A stretch of 64,000 bases of DNA from an uncultured Lachnospiraceae bacterium (GTDB lineage: Bacteria; Bacillota; Clostridia; Lachnospirales; Lachnospiraceae): contig URRW01000009.1 in the NCBI GenBank assembly GCA_900550285.1, positions 1 to 64,000 of the forward strand, read 5' to 3'. The notes beneath the pieces are model-generated. The model was given only the letters and a program-made list of their open reading frames with translations, was not told where the DNA came from and did not search any database. Positions 31,946 to 40,474 of this stretch are shown one piece after another (position 1 is the first letter of the stretch; every line of letters starts with the position of its first letter). A program made the position numbers and the translations under genes.

Positions 31946-34507
31946 TCAACGGGGTAACGAAGCTGCCTTTTTGCGGCGCAGCCAGAAGCGGATCGCAAGG
32001 AAAAGCGCGATGCTGATGAGGCTGACTGCGATGCCTGCGGTAAGGCCTGCAGGGCGGTAGCTTAATTTTATGGTATGGCTTCCCTCCGTCAGGGAAACGG
32101 AAAGGAAAGTGCCGTCATAGGCTTCATGTTCGGCAGTCTGTCCGTCCACCTTAAGCGTCCAGCCCGGTTCGTCCGGAATGGAAAGCACAAGCTGTCCGGC
32201 GTCTGACACGTCGATCGTGCCGTTTACATGCTCGGAATCCCAGGAATCCACGACAAAGGGCTGCGCAGAAAGGGTATCCAGCACCTGTGCGAGCACGGCT
32301 TCATCCAGCATGACGACTGTGGCATCCAGCGCCTGCCCTTCCTCGTCGGAGAGGGTAACGGTTTCGCCGGCGTTATGCCTGCCGAGATCTAAAATGTAGT
32401 CGTATTTTACCTTTTTAAAGGTTTTTGTCAGGCTCTCCGAATCCATTTCGATCGTGTCTGCCTTGCGGTTTTTGGTGTAGGCGTAGTAATGTCCTTCTTT
32501 TTCTGCCGTAAACGAAGTGGCGTCGTCCGTTTCAGAGGAAACGACGGGGACAAACAGCGGGGAGGCTGCGCCAAGGGAATACGCCATCTGGTTTTGCAGC
32601 TCCAGCGGGTCGGAGGAAGAAGCCTCCAGCTCCAAAGAGGAGAGGTTTTGTCCGTCCGTCAGTACAAAGCCCGCAGGCAGGGTGTAATTGCACTTGTATA
32701 AATAGACGCCGTCCTGCTCGCCGATCAGGGTATAGAGATTTGGATCCTCGCTGTCTGTCCGGGAGAACATATAGCGGACGTTTAACAGGGCGGAGGTAAA
32801 GGGCGTCTGCCCGTCAAAGCAGTAAAATACCTTGCTTTCGCTCATGCCCATCCGGTCATACCAGCCTTCCACGGCGGCGTTTGCCGTAGAGGAAAACAGG
32901 GATGCGGTAGGATAGCCCGCCAGCGCGCCGTCGTTTTTGGTGACGCGGCTGAATTTTTCAAAGCGGTAAAAATCTGTATCCTCCTGCATCGTGCGCTCAG
33001 TCAGCGCCTGATAGGCGGGAAGCGGATCCAAATAGCTGGAGCGGCTCGTGGTCGATACGCTCGTATACGCCATGTTGAAGGTGGCTTCAAAGGCAACGCA
33101 CGCCAGCGTAAGGACAGAGATGAGCTTCATTGCAGAAGCGTTTGCCTGGTATTTTTCCCGGCAGTACAAAAGCAGCGCGTAGAGGGCGACGAGCGCTCCC
33201 GTGAGCAGGAATACGCCGGTGGAAAAAGCGTCGTTGTCCACAAGTTTCTGCGCCAGAAGCAGATAAAAAAGCCCGAAGCCGGCGCAGGAGAGCAGCTGCT
33301 TTGCGGTAAAGCCTTTATAACGGTATACTGCCTCAAAGCACATGGTCAGCACAAGCAGGATGTACAAAAAGGACTGGCGCGCCGGAAGGGAATCCGGATA
33401 GTTTAAGCCGTGCCAGATGAAATTCAAGTTGTTCACCGAAAAGCTGACGATGAGAAAAGCGCACAAAAGGAGCTTTCCGACCTTTTCCTTTATCTGGATC
33501 CGGCAGTTTGTGACATAGAGCGGGATCAAAAAGAACACGGCGCTGGAACAAAAAATATTGGGCCAGTGGTCGAGTCCGGTTTCCCGCTGTACGCCCGCAG
33601 CATGGCGCGCGAGTACGTCAAAAAAGGAGAAATACCACGTCACCTTTTTCGGAAAGTTCACGTCGGAAAATTCGGTCGCAGTCAGCGCCGCGGCTTCGGG
33701 AATGAGGATCACGGAAGCCATGCCGGCGGCGAGCAGGGAATAAAGCGCGAAGCGTCCCACCGCGCCCCCAAGCCGTTTCCAGAACGCCTTCCAGCCGTCC
33801 GCGCCGTACAGTTCCGGTACGAGAACCAGCGCGTACAGGCACAAAAAGAGGCAGACCATGATGGAAAGATAGTAGTTGGAAAGGATGCACAGCCCGAGGG
33901 TAACGCAGTAAAGCCCGCCCTTTTTCTCCCGGACAAGGCGCTCTAAGCCCAGCACGATGAGCGGCGCAAGCACCAGCGTATCCATCCACATCACGTTCCA
34001 GTTATAGGCGGCAACGAAGCCGCTCATGGCATAAAAGGTCGCAAAAAAGAGGATGGAAAGCTGTCTGGTCTGAAATTTTTCCTTCAGGTACCAGGCGAAG
34101 GTAAAGCCGCACAGCCCGATCTTGAACACCACCATGTAGCTCATAAATTCGATCAGGAACTGCTGGGGGACAAGGAGCATCAGCCAGTTGAAGGGGCTGG
34201 CGCTGTAATAGCCGTAGAGGGCAAGGTAGTTGGAGCCCATGCCGATGCGCCAGGAATGGTAAAGGGGCTCGCCGTCTTTGACTTTTCGCAGGAATTCCTC
34301 CAGAAAGGGAACGTACTGATGGTACATATCGGAGTGCATGAAGCTGCCGTCGCCGAAGGGATAGATGCCGTTGCCGATAAAGATCGCCAGCATGGCAAGA
34401 AAGGGCAGCAGGAACGAATAAAAGCAGATCTTGTTGTCTGCAAAAAAGCTGCGCACCCGCCCCGTGCAGGGGCGGGCAGAACGCGGTTTGCTCAAAAATT
34501 GTTTCAT
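31946..34507 (-). CDS. YfhO-family membrane protein (GT-C type)
   Basis: An 853-residue protein with about a dozen predicted membrane segments in the first ~470 residues and a large extracytoplasmic domain, ending in one more helix (LTAGIAVSLISIALFLAIRF). The N-terminal GDGSFMHSDMYHQYVPFLEEF loop with acidic residues is the YfhO/GT-C hallmark. YfhO proteins glycosylate envelope polymers such as teichoic acids. The ATG at 34507 follows AAAGGAG; an ATG at 34534 overlaps the stop of the LTA synthase-type gene (ATGA) and is an alternative. It is cotranscribed with that gene, in line with a teichoic-acid role. Confidence 0.88.
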   Translation of the reverse strand: MKQFLSKPRSARPCTGRVRSFFADNKICFYSFLLPFLAMLAIFIGNGIYPFGDGSFMHSDMYHQYVPFLEEFLRKVKDGEPLYHSWRIGMGSNYLALYGYYSASPFNWLMLLVPQQFLIEFMSYMVVFKIGLCGFTFAWYLKEKFQTRQLSILFFATFYAMSGFVAAYNWNVMWMDTLVLAPLIVLGLERLVREKKGGLYCVTLGLCILSNYYLSIMVCLFLCLYALVLVPELYGADGWKAFWKRLGGAVGRFALYSLLAAGMASVILIPEAAALTATEFSDVNFPKKVTWYFSFFDVLARHAAGVQRETGLDHWPNIFCSSAVFFLIPLYVTNCRIQIKEKVGKLLLCAFLIVSFSVNNLNFIWHGLNYPDSLPARQSFLYILLVLTMCFEAVYRYKGFTAKQLLSCAGFGLFYLLLAQKLVDNDAFSTGVFLLTGALVALYALLLYCREKYQANASAMKLISVLTLACVAFEATFNMAYTSVSTTSRSSYLDPLPAYQALTERTMQEDTDFYRFEKFSRVTKNDGALAGYPTASLFSSTANAAVEGWYDRMGMSESKVFYCFDGQTPFTSALLNVRYMFSRTDSEDPNLYTLIGEQDGVYLYKCNYTLPAGFVLTDGQNLSSLELEASSSDPLELQNQMAYSLGAASPLFVPVVSSETDDATSFTAEKEGHYYAYTKNRKADTIEMDSESLTKTFKKVKYDYILDLGRHNAGETVTLSDEEGQALDATVVMLDEAVLAQVLDTLSAQPFVVDSWDSEHVNGTIDVSDAGQLVLSIPDEPGWTLKVDGQTAEHEAYDGTFLSVSLTEGSHTIKLSYRPAGLTAGIAVSLISIALFLAIRFWLRRKKAASLPR

Positions 34508-34530
34508 CGGATGGATACTCCTTTTCGGGG

Positions 34531-36312
34531 TCATTCAAAAAGCTGGTAATACTGGAAGGTTCTGTACTCGTTCAACAGACCGTCCTGCTCGTCGGCGGCA
34601 GAAAACGTGCCGTCGGATAAGGAAACGTGGTTGGCGGAGATGACGGGAACCTGTTTTTCAAGCTCAGTTAAGAAGCTGAAATAGCCGGGCTTTGGAAGCC
34701 CCGCAGCGTCCAGCGTTCTGGAAGCCAGATAGTTGGCGCTGATGTTTAAGCCGCTTTCCTCTTCAATATCATAGTTTGCCCAGATAAAGAACGGAACCTG
34801 ATACCGGCTTGCTTCCTCTTCGGGAGAAAGGGCGGAGGAGGTCGTGCCGTTTAATTTCAGGATCGGATTGATCACGGAATCAGTAGGCTGGTGGTCGCCG
34901 AAAAAGACGATGACCGTATCCTCTTCTTCCTCTGAAAAATATTGAACCAGCTCTTCGATCGCCTGATCGGACAGCTTCATCAGGGACAGGTAGGCGGACA
35001 GGACGTCGGAATCGATGCCGTCTGCTGTGATGTCGGGGGTAAAGTTGTCATAATCCGCCCAGTCGTTATAGGAGGAATGGTTCTGCATCGTGACGTTGAA
35101 CAAAAACAGCGGCTCGCCGGGTTCTTTCTGCTCATAGATCCGGATGAGCTTTTCGTAATCCGCCTCGTCGCTCACATATTTGCGGATGAGGGCGGAATCC
35201 TCATAAAATTCCTCGAAATACATCTCGTCAAAGCCCATCAGCGGATACACCTTGTTGCGGTCCCAGCCGGCGGCGCGGTAAGGGTGCATTGCGACGGTGC
35301 GGTATCCAAAATCAGACAGCCAGGACGCCATAGAAGGCGTTTCGTCCTTGATATACTGCTGATAGGGGATGCTGCCGTAGGGCAGGAACGCCATGGAGCT
35401 TCCGGTCAGATATTCAAATTCGGTGTTCGCCGTGTTGCCGCCCTTGACGGATACGTTCAAAAGCCCGGAAACGGTATCCTCAGCGCCGTCTAAAAGGCTG
35501 TGGACGAAAGGCATGTAATCCTCGTTTGTCGAAAACTGCCCCAGAACCGCGGGATCGGAAAACGCCTCGTTCATGATGACGATGATGTTTGGGGTACGCT
35601 CGGGCACATCTTCCGTTTCATAGGAAGCAAGCGCTTCTTTGGCGCTGTCCTCGCTGTAGCCGGCAGGCTTTTCCACGGACATATACTGAAGCTCCATCAA
35701 AAACGCGGTAACGGTCCCGTTTTTGAACTGGATCGTGGTCGGGGTAAACAGCTTGTCGTAAAGGCGCAGTTTTTTCTGGACGAAATCCTCGTTGTGGAGC
35801 ATCTTCGTATAGCCAAAGCAGAGCAGCCCGGTCACGAGACAGAGCGCCGTGCGCGCAATCCAAATGCGGCGCTTTTTGCCGGAACGGGGAAAGCCTGCCC
35901 GCAGGAAAAATTCCATGACGAGCAAAACAAGCAGCCCGATCAGCGCGGTAAGCGCGTCTTTGTCCAGTTTGTATTCATAGTTGTCCGCGACGCTGGCAGC
36001 CGTGCCGATGGAAAGAATGTCCCAGGGCTGGATGGGCGCGCCCCGAAATTCGAGCACGAAATAGTTTGCCAGGCCGTAAATGATGCAGAATACGGTCTGG
36101 ATGCCGAGAGCCCGGCTGACCCGCCCGGTGAGGCCGAATAAAAAAAGTGCCGAAAACCAGAACAGCGCGACGTTCATCCACTGTACATAGGGCTTCATTG
36201 TTTCAAAGGGATTGTGGGTAAACCATTCCAGCAGCCAGAAATTGAGAACCGGAATGATAATAAGGAAGAGATAGGGCACGCATTTTTTTGCCCTGTCGGT
36301 CCATTTTTGCAT
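34531..36312 (-). CDS. LTA synthase-family sulfatase domain protein
   Basis: A 593-residue protein with N-terminal membrane helices (residues ~15-175) and an extracellular sulfatase-type domain. NIIVIMNEAFSD holds the first metal-binding Glu. GGNTANTEFEYLTGSS contains the presumed nucleophile Thr of LtaS-like phosphoglycerol transferases. The FGDHQPTD segment holds the metal-binding Asp-His. These enzymes transfer glycerol-phosphate from phosphatidylglycerol to growing polymer or glycolipid. The next gene is a YfhO-type glycosyltransferase, sharing a 4-base overlap, so both are probably devoted to envelope polymer synthesis. Confidence 0.9.
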   Translation of the reverse strand: MQKWTDRAKKCVPYLFLIIIPVLNFWLLEWFTHNPFETMKPYVQWMNVALFWFSALFLFGLTGRVSRALGIQTVFCIIYGLANYFVLEFRGAPIQPWDILSIGTAASVADNYEYKLDKDALTALIGLLVLLVMEFFLRAGFPRSGKKRRIWIARTALCLVTGLLCFGYTKMLHNEDFVQKKLRLYDKLFTPTTIQFKNGTVTAFLMELQYMSVEKPAGYSEDSAKEALASYETEDVPERTPNIIVIMNEAFSDPAVLGQFSTNEDYMPFVHSLLDGAEDTVSGLLNVSVKGGNTANTEFEYLTGSSMAFLPYGSIPYQQYIKDETPSMASWLSDFGYRTVAMHPYRAAGWDRNKVYPLMGFDEMYFEEFYEDSALIRKYVSDEADYEKLIRIYEQKEPGEPLFLFNVTMQNHSSYNDWADYDNFTPDITADGIDSDVLSAYLSLMKLSDQAIEELVQYFSEEEEDTVIVFFGDHQPTDSVINPILKLNGTTSSALSPEEEASRYQVPFFIWANYDIEEESGLNISANYLASRTLDAAGLPKPGYFSFLTELEKQVPVISANHVSLSDGTFSAADEQDGLLNEYRTFQYYQLFE

Positions 36313-36526
36313 AAAAAACCTTCTTTCTTTCGCATTTAAGGCAATTTTTAGCCGGATTGCGGCGAATAGCCTTGTTTCATAATAATAGTCATGAGTTTCA
36401 GGGATGTCAAGGGAGGATTCGGCATATATATGAAAAAAGGATCAGCCTTTCGTTTTTCTTAATAAAGTTTATATGGGAAAAGACGGAAGCCTATGATACA
36501 ATAAAAAAACTGGAGGAGATGAGTAC

Positions 36527-37573
36527 ATGGAGGATAAAAAGAAAGATCTGATCCCGGTTGCGGCGATCGCCCTGTTTTTAGTCATTATCATCATTTTATG
36601 CGTGGTGCGCCTGCAGGAGAAGAAGGCGGACGTAAACGGCGGCGCAGAGGCGGTGCAGGGCATGGAGACTGTCACGGCAGTACAGGAAACTGCGTCAGAA
36701 AGCAAAGAGACGGAAGAAGGCTACAAGACAGAGGACGGGACGCAGGCAAAACCGGAGGAATCTGCCGAAGCAGCGCAGGACGCAGCAGAGACGGAGAGCG
36801 AAAGCATTGCAAACCAGCTTCCGTCGGGCAAGCCGAAGGAAAATAAGACCGCAGGCGCATCCATGCGCACGATCAGCGGCAACGACCCCTTTGCGGGAGC
36901 GGACAGCGCCAACAAGAGCAATGAGCAGATGCTTCTGGAAATGGCTGCCTACTGGGAGCAGGACAACATGGAGGCGGTGGAGGATCTGGCAATGCTGGCA
37001 TGGTATATGAAGATGTCTGCAAGCATTGCCGATGAGGACACGTTCTATTATTATGGGGAGCGCAACGACGAGGGCCAGCCGCAGGGCAAGGGCATCGCCT
37101 GCTATGCGGACAACGCCTACTATTACGGCGAATGGGAAGGCGGCAGGCGCTCCGGCCAGGGGGAGTGGATTCATTATTATGTCTATTATGACGACGACAC
37201 TGCTTCGGATAGGGCGTACCGGATGCATATGTACATGGGCGAATGGGCAAGCGACATGCCAAACGGCGAAGGGCAGGAGCACTATGAGCTGGACATGGCG
37301 CATGCGGCAAAGAAGGACCGCTACATCCAGAACGTGATCGGGACGTTTCAGGACGGCCGCTACAGCGGCGAGATGTATCTGACCACCTTAAACTGGGACG
37401 GTAATCAGGAGGAGTGGAACGGCGTGGCTGACAGCGGCGTATGGAGCCCTTACGGGGCGGGGACGAACGCGAAGGAGGTGCCGATCTGCCGCGATGTGGA
37501 CGACGACAACAATTATTTGTGGATTTCCGTGCGCGACAACAAGGAGCAGGGCATCGGGGAGCTGATGCCCTGA
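36527..37573 (+). CDS. Membrane-anchored MORN-repeat protein
   Basis: A 348-residue protein. Residues ~5-27 form one membrane helix (LIPVAAIALFLVIIIILCVV). A long Glu/Ala/Gln-rich linker follows (~30-110). The last ~190 residues carry MORN-like repeats with the Y-Y-G-E-W-x-G-G pattern: YYYGERNDEGQPQGKGIA, YYYGEWEGGRRSGQGEW, MYMGEWASDMPNGEGQ. MORN repeats bind lipid or protein, and here the domain is outside the cell. The ATG follows CTGGAGGAGATGAGTAC. A TATGATACAAT sequence ~30 bases upstream could be its -10. It is divergent from the envelope genes, so an envelope role is plausible. Confidence 0.75.
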   Translation: MEDKKKDLIPVAAIALFLVIIIILCVVRLQEKKADVNGGAEAVQGMETVTAVQETASESKETEEGYKTEDGTQAKPEESAEAAQDAAETESESIANQLPSGKPKENKTAGASMRTISGNDPFAGADSANKSNEQMLLEMAAYWEQDNMEAVEDLAMLAWYMKMSASIADEDTFYYYGERNDEGQPQGKGIACYADNAYYYGEWEGGRRSGQGEWIHYYVYYDDDTASDRAYRMHMYMGEWASDMPNGEGQEHYELDMAHAAKKDRYIQNVIGTFQDGRYSGEMYLTTLNWDGNQEEWNGVADSGVWSPYGAGTNAKEVPICRDVDDDNNYLWISVRDNKEQGIGELMP

Positions 37574-37580
37574 CAGCCTT

Positions 37581-37636
37581 CAGAAGTTTTCAGAAGTTTT
37601 CAGAAGTTTTCAGAAGTTCCCGGCTTTCAGAAGTTC
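37581..37636. repeat. 10-bp tandem repeat before the TetR promoter
   Basis: CAGAAGTTTT is repeated exactly at 37581-37590, 37591-37600 and 37601-37610. A fourth copy (CAGAAGTTCC) lies at 37611-37620 and a fifth partial copy (TTTCAGAAGTTCCCGG) ends just before the -35 element. A 10-bp period puts each copy on the same DNA face. Confidence 0.9.
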
Positions 37637-37640
37637 CCGG

Positions 37641-37669
37641 TTGAACAGATCCGGCGGGTATGGTACAAT
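37641..37669 (+). promoter_or_regulatory. Sigma-A promoter of the tetR operon
   Basis: -35 TTGAAC at 37641-37646, a 17-bp spacer, -10 TACAAT at 37664-37669. The 10-bp tandem repeats abut it on the upstream side. Confidence 0.8.
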
Positions 37670-37719
37670 GCAGAAAGATACCGACCGGCAAGGTCAATAC
37701 ATACGGGGATGAGAAGTAC

Positions 37720-38322
37720 ATGAATGACAAGTTTTTTGATTTGAAACAGGAAAAGCAGGACCGGATGATCAACGCAGCCCTCAAGATATTTTCCCGCAAA
37801 GGCTACAAGCACGCCAGCACGGACGATATTGTGAAGGAGGCGGGGATCAGTAAGGGGCTGCTTTTTCATTATTTCGGGAGCAAGATCGGGCTGTATAATT
37901 TCCTGTTTGATTACAGCGCCCGTTTTATGCTGCTGGAGCTGTCCCGGGAGGTAAGGCGCTCCGAGACGGATTATTTTGCGCTGGTCAAGCAGATGGAGCG
38001 GGCGAGGATGCAGGTAATGAAGCTGTATCCGTATATGCAGAAGTTTTTAAACGGGGCGATGCGCGAGGAATGTCTGGAGGCGGTGACGCAGATCGCGGAC
38101 AAGCGCAACGATTACATGGAAAAAATGCGCGCCTACAACATGCAGGCGGACTACAGCCGCTTTGCGCCCTACGGGGATGCAGACCACATGGTGCGGCTGG
38201 TGCGCTATACGATCGACGGGATCACAGAGGACATGACGAGCCGCTATGATTTTACGCCGGAGCGGCTGTATCATGAGATCTGCGTCTATGTGGATATGCT
38301 GCAGAAAATGACGGAAAGGTGA
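37720..38322 (+). CDS. TetR/AcrR family transcriptional regulator
   Basis: A 200-residue protein. The N-terminal helix-turn-helix is RMINAALKIFSRKG, then ASTDDIVKEAGISKGLLFHYFGSK (residues ~13-52), the classical TetR DNA-binding unit. The C-terminal ~140 residues are the helical ligand-binding and dimerisation region. The ATG at 37720 is the first Met at the conserved N-terminus. It leads a run of genes (DUF6062, NCS1 permease, MATE exporter) that it may control together with its own expression. The repeated sequence in front of its promoter is a candidate operator. Confidence 0.9.
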   Translation: MNDKFFDLKQEKQDRMINAALKIFSRKGYKHASTDDIVKEAGISKGLLFHYFGSKIGLYNFLFDYSARFMLLELSREVRRSETDYFALVKQMERARMQVMKLYPYMQKFLNGAMREECLEAVTQIADKRNDYMEKMRAYNMQADYSRFAPYGDADHMVRLVRYTIDGITEDMTSRYDFTPERLYHEICVYVDMLQKMTER

Positions 38323-38332
38323 GGAGATTATC

Positions 38333-39091
38333 ATGAAGGAGAAGCTGTATACGATCCCTTTAAACGACGCGGTAAATGCGGACGATGAGTGCCCGTTCTG
38401 CTATATTGAACGGAATGTGGAGCAGGATCTGATGGATTTTGTGCTCGGCTCCTGCGCCTCCTATATGGAGAGCGATGTGCGGGAGGATACGGACAAGGAG
38501 GGCTTCTGCCGCGTCCACATGAAAAAAATGTTTGATTACGGCAATACGCTGGGAAACGGCTGGATCTTAAAAACCTACTATAAGAAGCTGTTAAAGGAGA
38601 TGGAGGGCGAATTTGCGCGCTTTAAGCCCGGAAAGCAGTCCATGGCGGACAGGCTGCGCCGTGTGACAAGCCGGAATGCCATCGGCGTGTGGGCTGCCCA
38701 GAAGGAGGAGAGCTGCTATATCTGCGACCGCTTCAAAAAGGAATATCCGCGCTATCTGGACACGTTTTTTTACCTGTATGAAAATGATCCCGCCTTTGCG
38801 GAAAAGATCCGGAAGGGAAAAGGATTTTGCCTGCACCATTTCGGGGAGCTGTGCAGCCATGCGGACGGAAAGCTTTCCGATAAGGAAAAGGAGACGTTTT
38901 TCCCGGAGATTTTTGAGGTCATGCAAAGAAACATGGAGCGCATGAGCGCGGATGTGGACTGGCTGATCGAAAAGTTTGACTATCTGAACAAGGACGCAGA
39001 CTGGAAAAATTCCAAGGATGCGGTACAGCGGGGCATGCAGAAGCTGCGCGGCGGCTATCCTGCCGATCCCGTTTACAAAATGAACAAATAA
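38333..39091 (+). CDS. DUF6062 family protein
   Basis: A 252-residue protein with four cysteine-containing motifs: CPFCYIER near residue 20, GFCRVHMKKM near 62, SCYICDRFKKEYPRYL near 126 and GFCLHHFGEL near 166. The layout matches the clostridial DUF6062 proteins, which have no known function. The C-x2-C and C-x2-H patterns could bind two metal ions (zinc or Fe-S). It starts 10 bases after the TetR gene with GAGGAGATTATC and runs into an NCS1-type permease gene, so the cassette may handle a nucleobase-like compound. Confidence 0.75.
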   Translation: MKEKLYTIPLNDAVNADDECPFCYIERNVEQDLMDFVLGSCASYMESDVREDTDKEGFCRVHMKKMFDYGNTLGNGWILKTYYKKLLKEMEGEFARFKPGKQSMADRLRRVTSRNAIGVWAAQKEESCYICDRFKKEYPRYLDTFFYLYENDPAFAEKIRKGKGFCLHHFGELCSHADGKLSDKEKETFFPEIFEVMQRNMERMSADVDWLIEKFDYLNKDADWKNSKDAVQRGMQKLRGGYPADPVYKMNK

Positions 39092-39106
39092 ACACCGGAG
39101 GAGATT

Positions 39107-40357
39107 ATGGGTAATTCAAAAGAAACAAAAGTGGTGGATCACGATTATTCGCTGATGCCTGTGCCGAAGTTTGCGAGGCGGCGTTTTCTGACCATGTTTA
39201 TGATCATGCTCGGATTTACGTTTTTTTCCGCGAGCATGTGGACGGGGCAGCAGCTGGGCGACAGCATGGATCTGCCCGGATTTATCGGGGCGCTGGCACT
39301 GGGCGGTGCGATCCTGGCAGTCTACACCGGGGCACTTGCCTATGTGGGCGCAAAGACGGGGCTTTCGCTGGATCTTCTGGCGCAGCATTCCTTTGGCGCA
39401 AAGGGCTCCTATCTGCCGTCGGTGCTCATCAGCTTTACCCAGATCGGCTGGTTTGGCGTAGGCGTGGCGATGTTTGCGATCCCCGTCGCGAAGCTGATCG
39501 ATCCGGAAAACCAGTGGCTTCCCTATGTGCTCGTGCTGATCGCGGGCGCGTGCATGATGGGATCGGCGTTTTTCGGGATTAAGGCGATGACGGTTGTAAG
39601 CTACATTTCAGTTCCCCTCATCGCAATCCTGGGCATCACGGCGATGGTAATGGCGGTACAGACAGGCGACGTGCCGCTGGCGGAGAAATTTGCGGAAAGC
39701 CAGGGCATGAGCGTGATCACAGGCGCGGGGCTGGTGATCGGATCTTTTGTCAGCGGCGGCACGGCGACGCCGAACTTTGCCCGTTTTTCCAAAAATGCGG
39801 TGCAGTCCGTTGTCGTAACGGTGATCGCCTTTCTGATCGGAAACAGCCTGATGTTCTGCTTTGGGGCGTTCAGCGGCGTGTATGTGGGCGGCAATGATAT
39901 TTTCGAGGTGATGGTTGCCTTAAACCTGACGTTTTTTGCGATCATCGTGCTGGGCTTAAACATCTGGACGACCAACGACAACGCCCTTTATACGGCGGGG
40001 CTTGGGCTTTCCAACATTACGAAGATCAGAAAGCGCCCGATGGTCATGATCTCCGGCGTGCTGGGAACGGTGAGCGCCATCTGGCTGTACAACAATTTTG
40101 TGGGCTGGCTGAACATTTTAAACTGCACCCTGCCCCCGGTCGGCATGATCATCGTGATCGACTACTTTTTCCATAAAAAAGAGTACGAGCAGTGGGATGT
40201 GATCAAAAAGCAGGTGAACTGGTTTGCCATCGCAGGCGTTGTAATCGGCGCGGTCGTGGCAAATCTGGTGCATGTGGGCATCGCGTCCATCAACGGCATG
40301 GCTGCCGCGGCGGTGTGCTATCTGATCGGAGAGGCTGCCGGGCGGAAGAAAAAATAA
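39107..40357 (+). CDS. NCS1-family cytosine/purine permease (CodB-like)
   Basis: A 416-residue polytopic protein with ~12 membrane segments. The N-terminal VPKFARRRFLTMFMIMLGFTFFSASMWTGQQLG and the segments GSFVSGGTATPNFARFSKN and IWTTNDNALYTAGLGLSNI are typical of CodB and other nucleobase:cation symporters-1. It should import cytosine, a purine or a related nitrogen heterocycle. It starts 15 bases after the DUF6062 gene (GGAGGAGATT before the ATG) and lies in the TetR-led run. No deaminase gene is next to it. Confidence 0.9.
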   Translation: MGNSKETKVVDHDYSLMPVPKFARRRFLTMFMIMLGFTFFSASMWTGQQLGDSMDLPGFIGALALGGAILAVYTGALAYVGAKTGLSLDLLAQHSFGAKGSYLPSVLISFTQIGWFGVGVAMFAIPVAKLIDPENQWLPYVLVLIAGACMMGSAFFGIKAMTVVSYISVPLIAILGITAMVMAVQTGDVPLAEKFAESQGMSVITGAGLVIGSFVSGGTATPNFARFSKNAVQSVVVTVIAFLIGNSLMFCFGAFSGVYVGGNDIFEVMVALNLTFFAIIVLGLNIWTTNDNALYTAGLGLSNITKIRKRPMVMISGVLGTVSAIWLYNNFVGWLNILNCTLPPVGMIIVIDYFFHKKEYEQWDVIKKQVNWFAIAGVVIGAVVANLVHVGIASINGMAAAAVCYLIGEAAGRKKK

Positions 40358-40426
40358 TGCTTCGGGCTGCAGGGATAGGGGCAGAGGAAGATAAAAGACA
40401 GCAGAAAAATAGAAAAAATGGGAAAA

Positions 40427-40461
40427 GAGGATGCGCTGTGAAATTTTTGCAGCGCATCCTC
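40427..40461 (+). promoter_or_regulatory. 12-bp perfect hairpin before the MATE gene
   Basis: GAGGATGCGCTG (40427-40438) pairs perfectly with CAGCGCATCCTC (40450-40461) around an 11-base loop. Three bases later comes GAGGAG, the MATE ribosome binding site, which the CCTC end of the second arm could also pair with. No T-run follows, so it is not a simple terminator. Confidence 0.6.
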
Positions 40462-40474
40462 TATGAGGAGATTT

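Noticed and set aside
37581..37620. Short direct repeats as a CRISPR or an origin iteron
   Set aside because: Too short and without spacers for CRISPR, and no replication initiator or DnaA boxes nearby. A regulatory repeat is more plausible.
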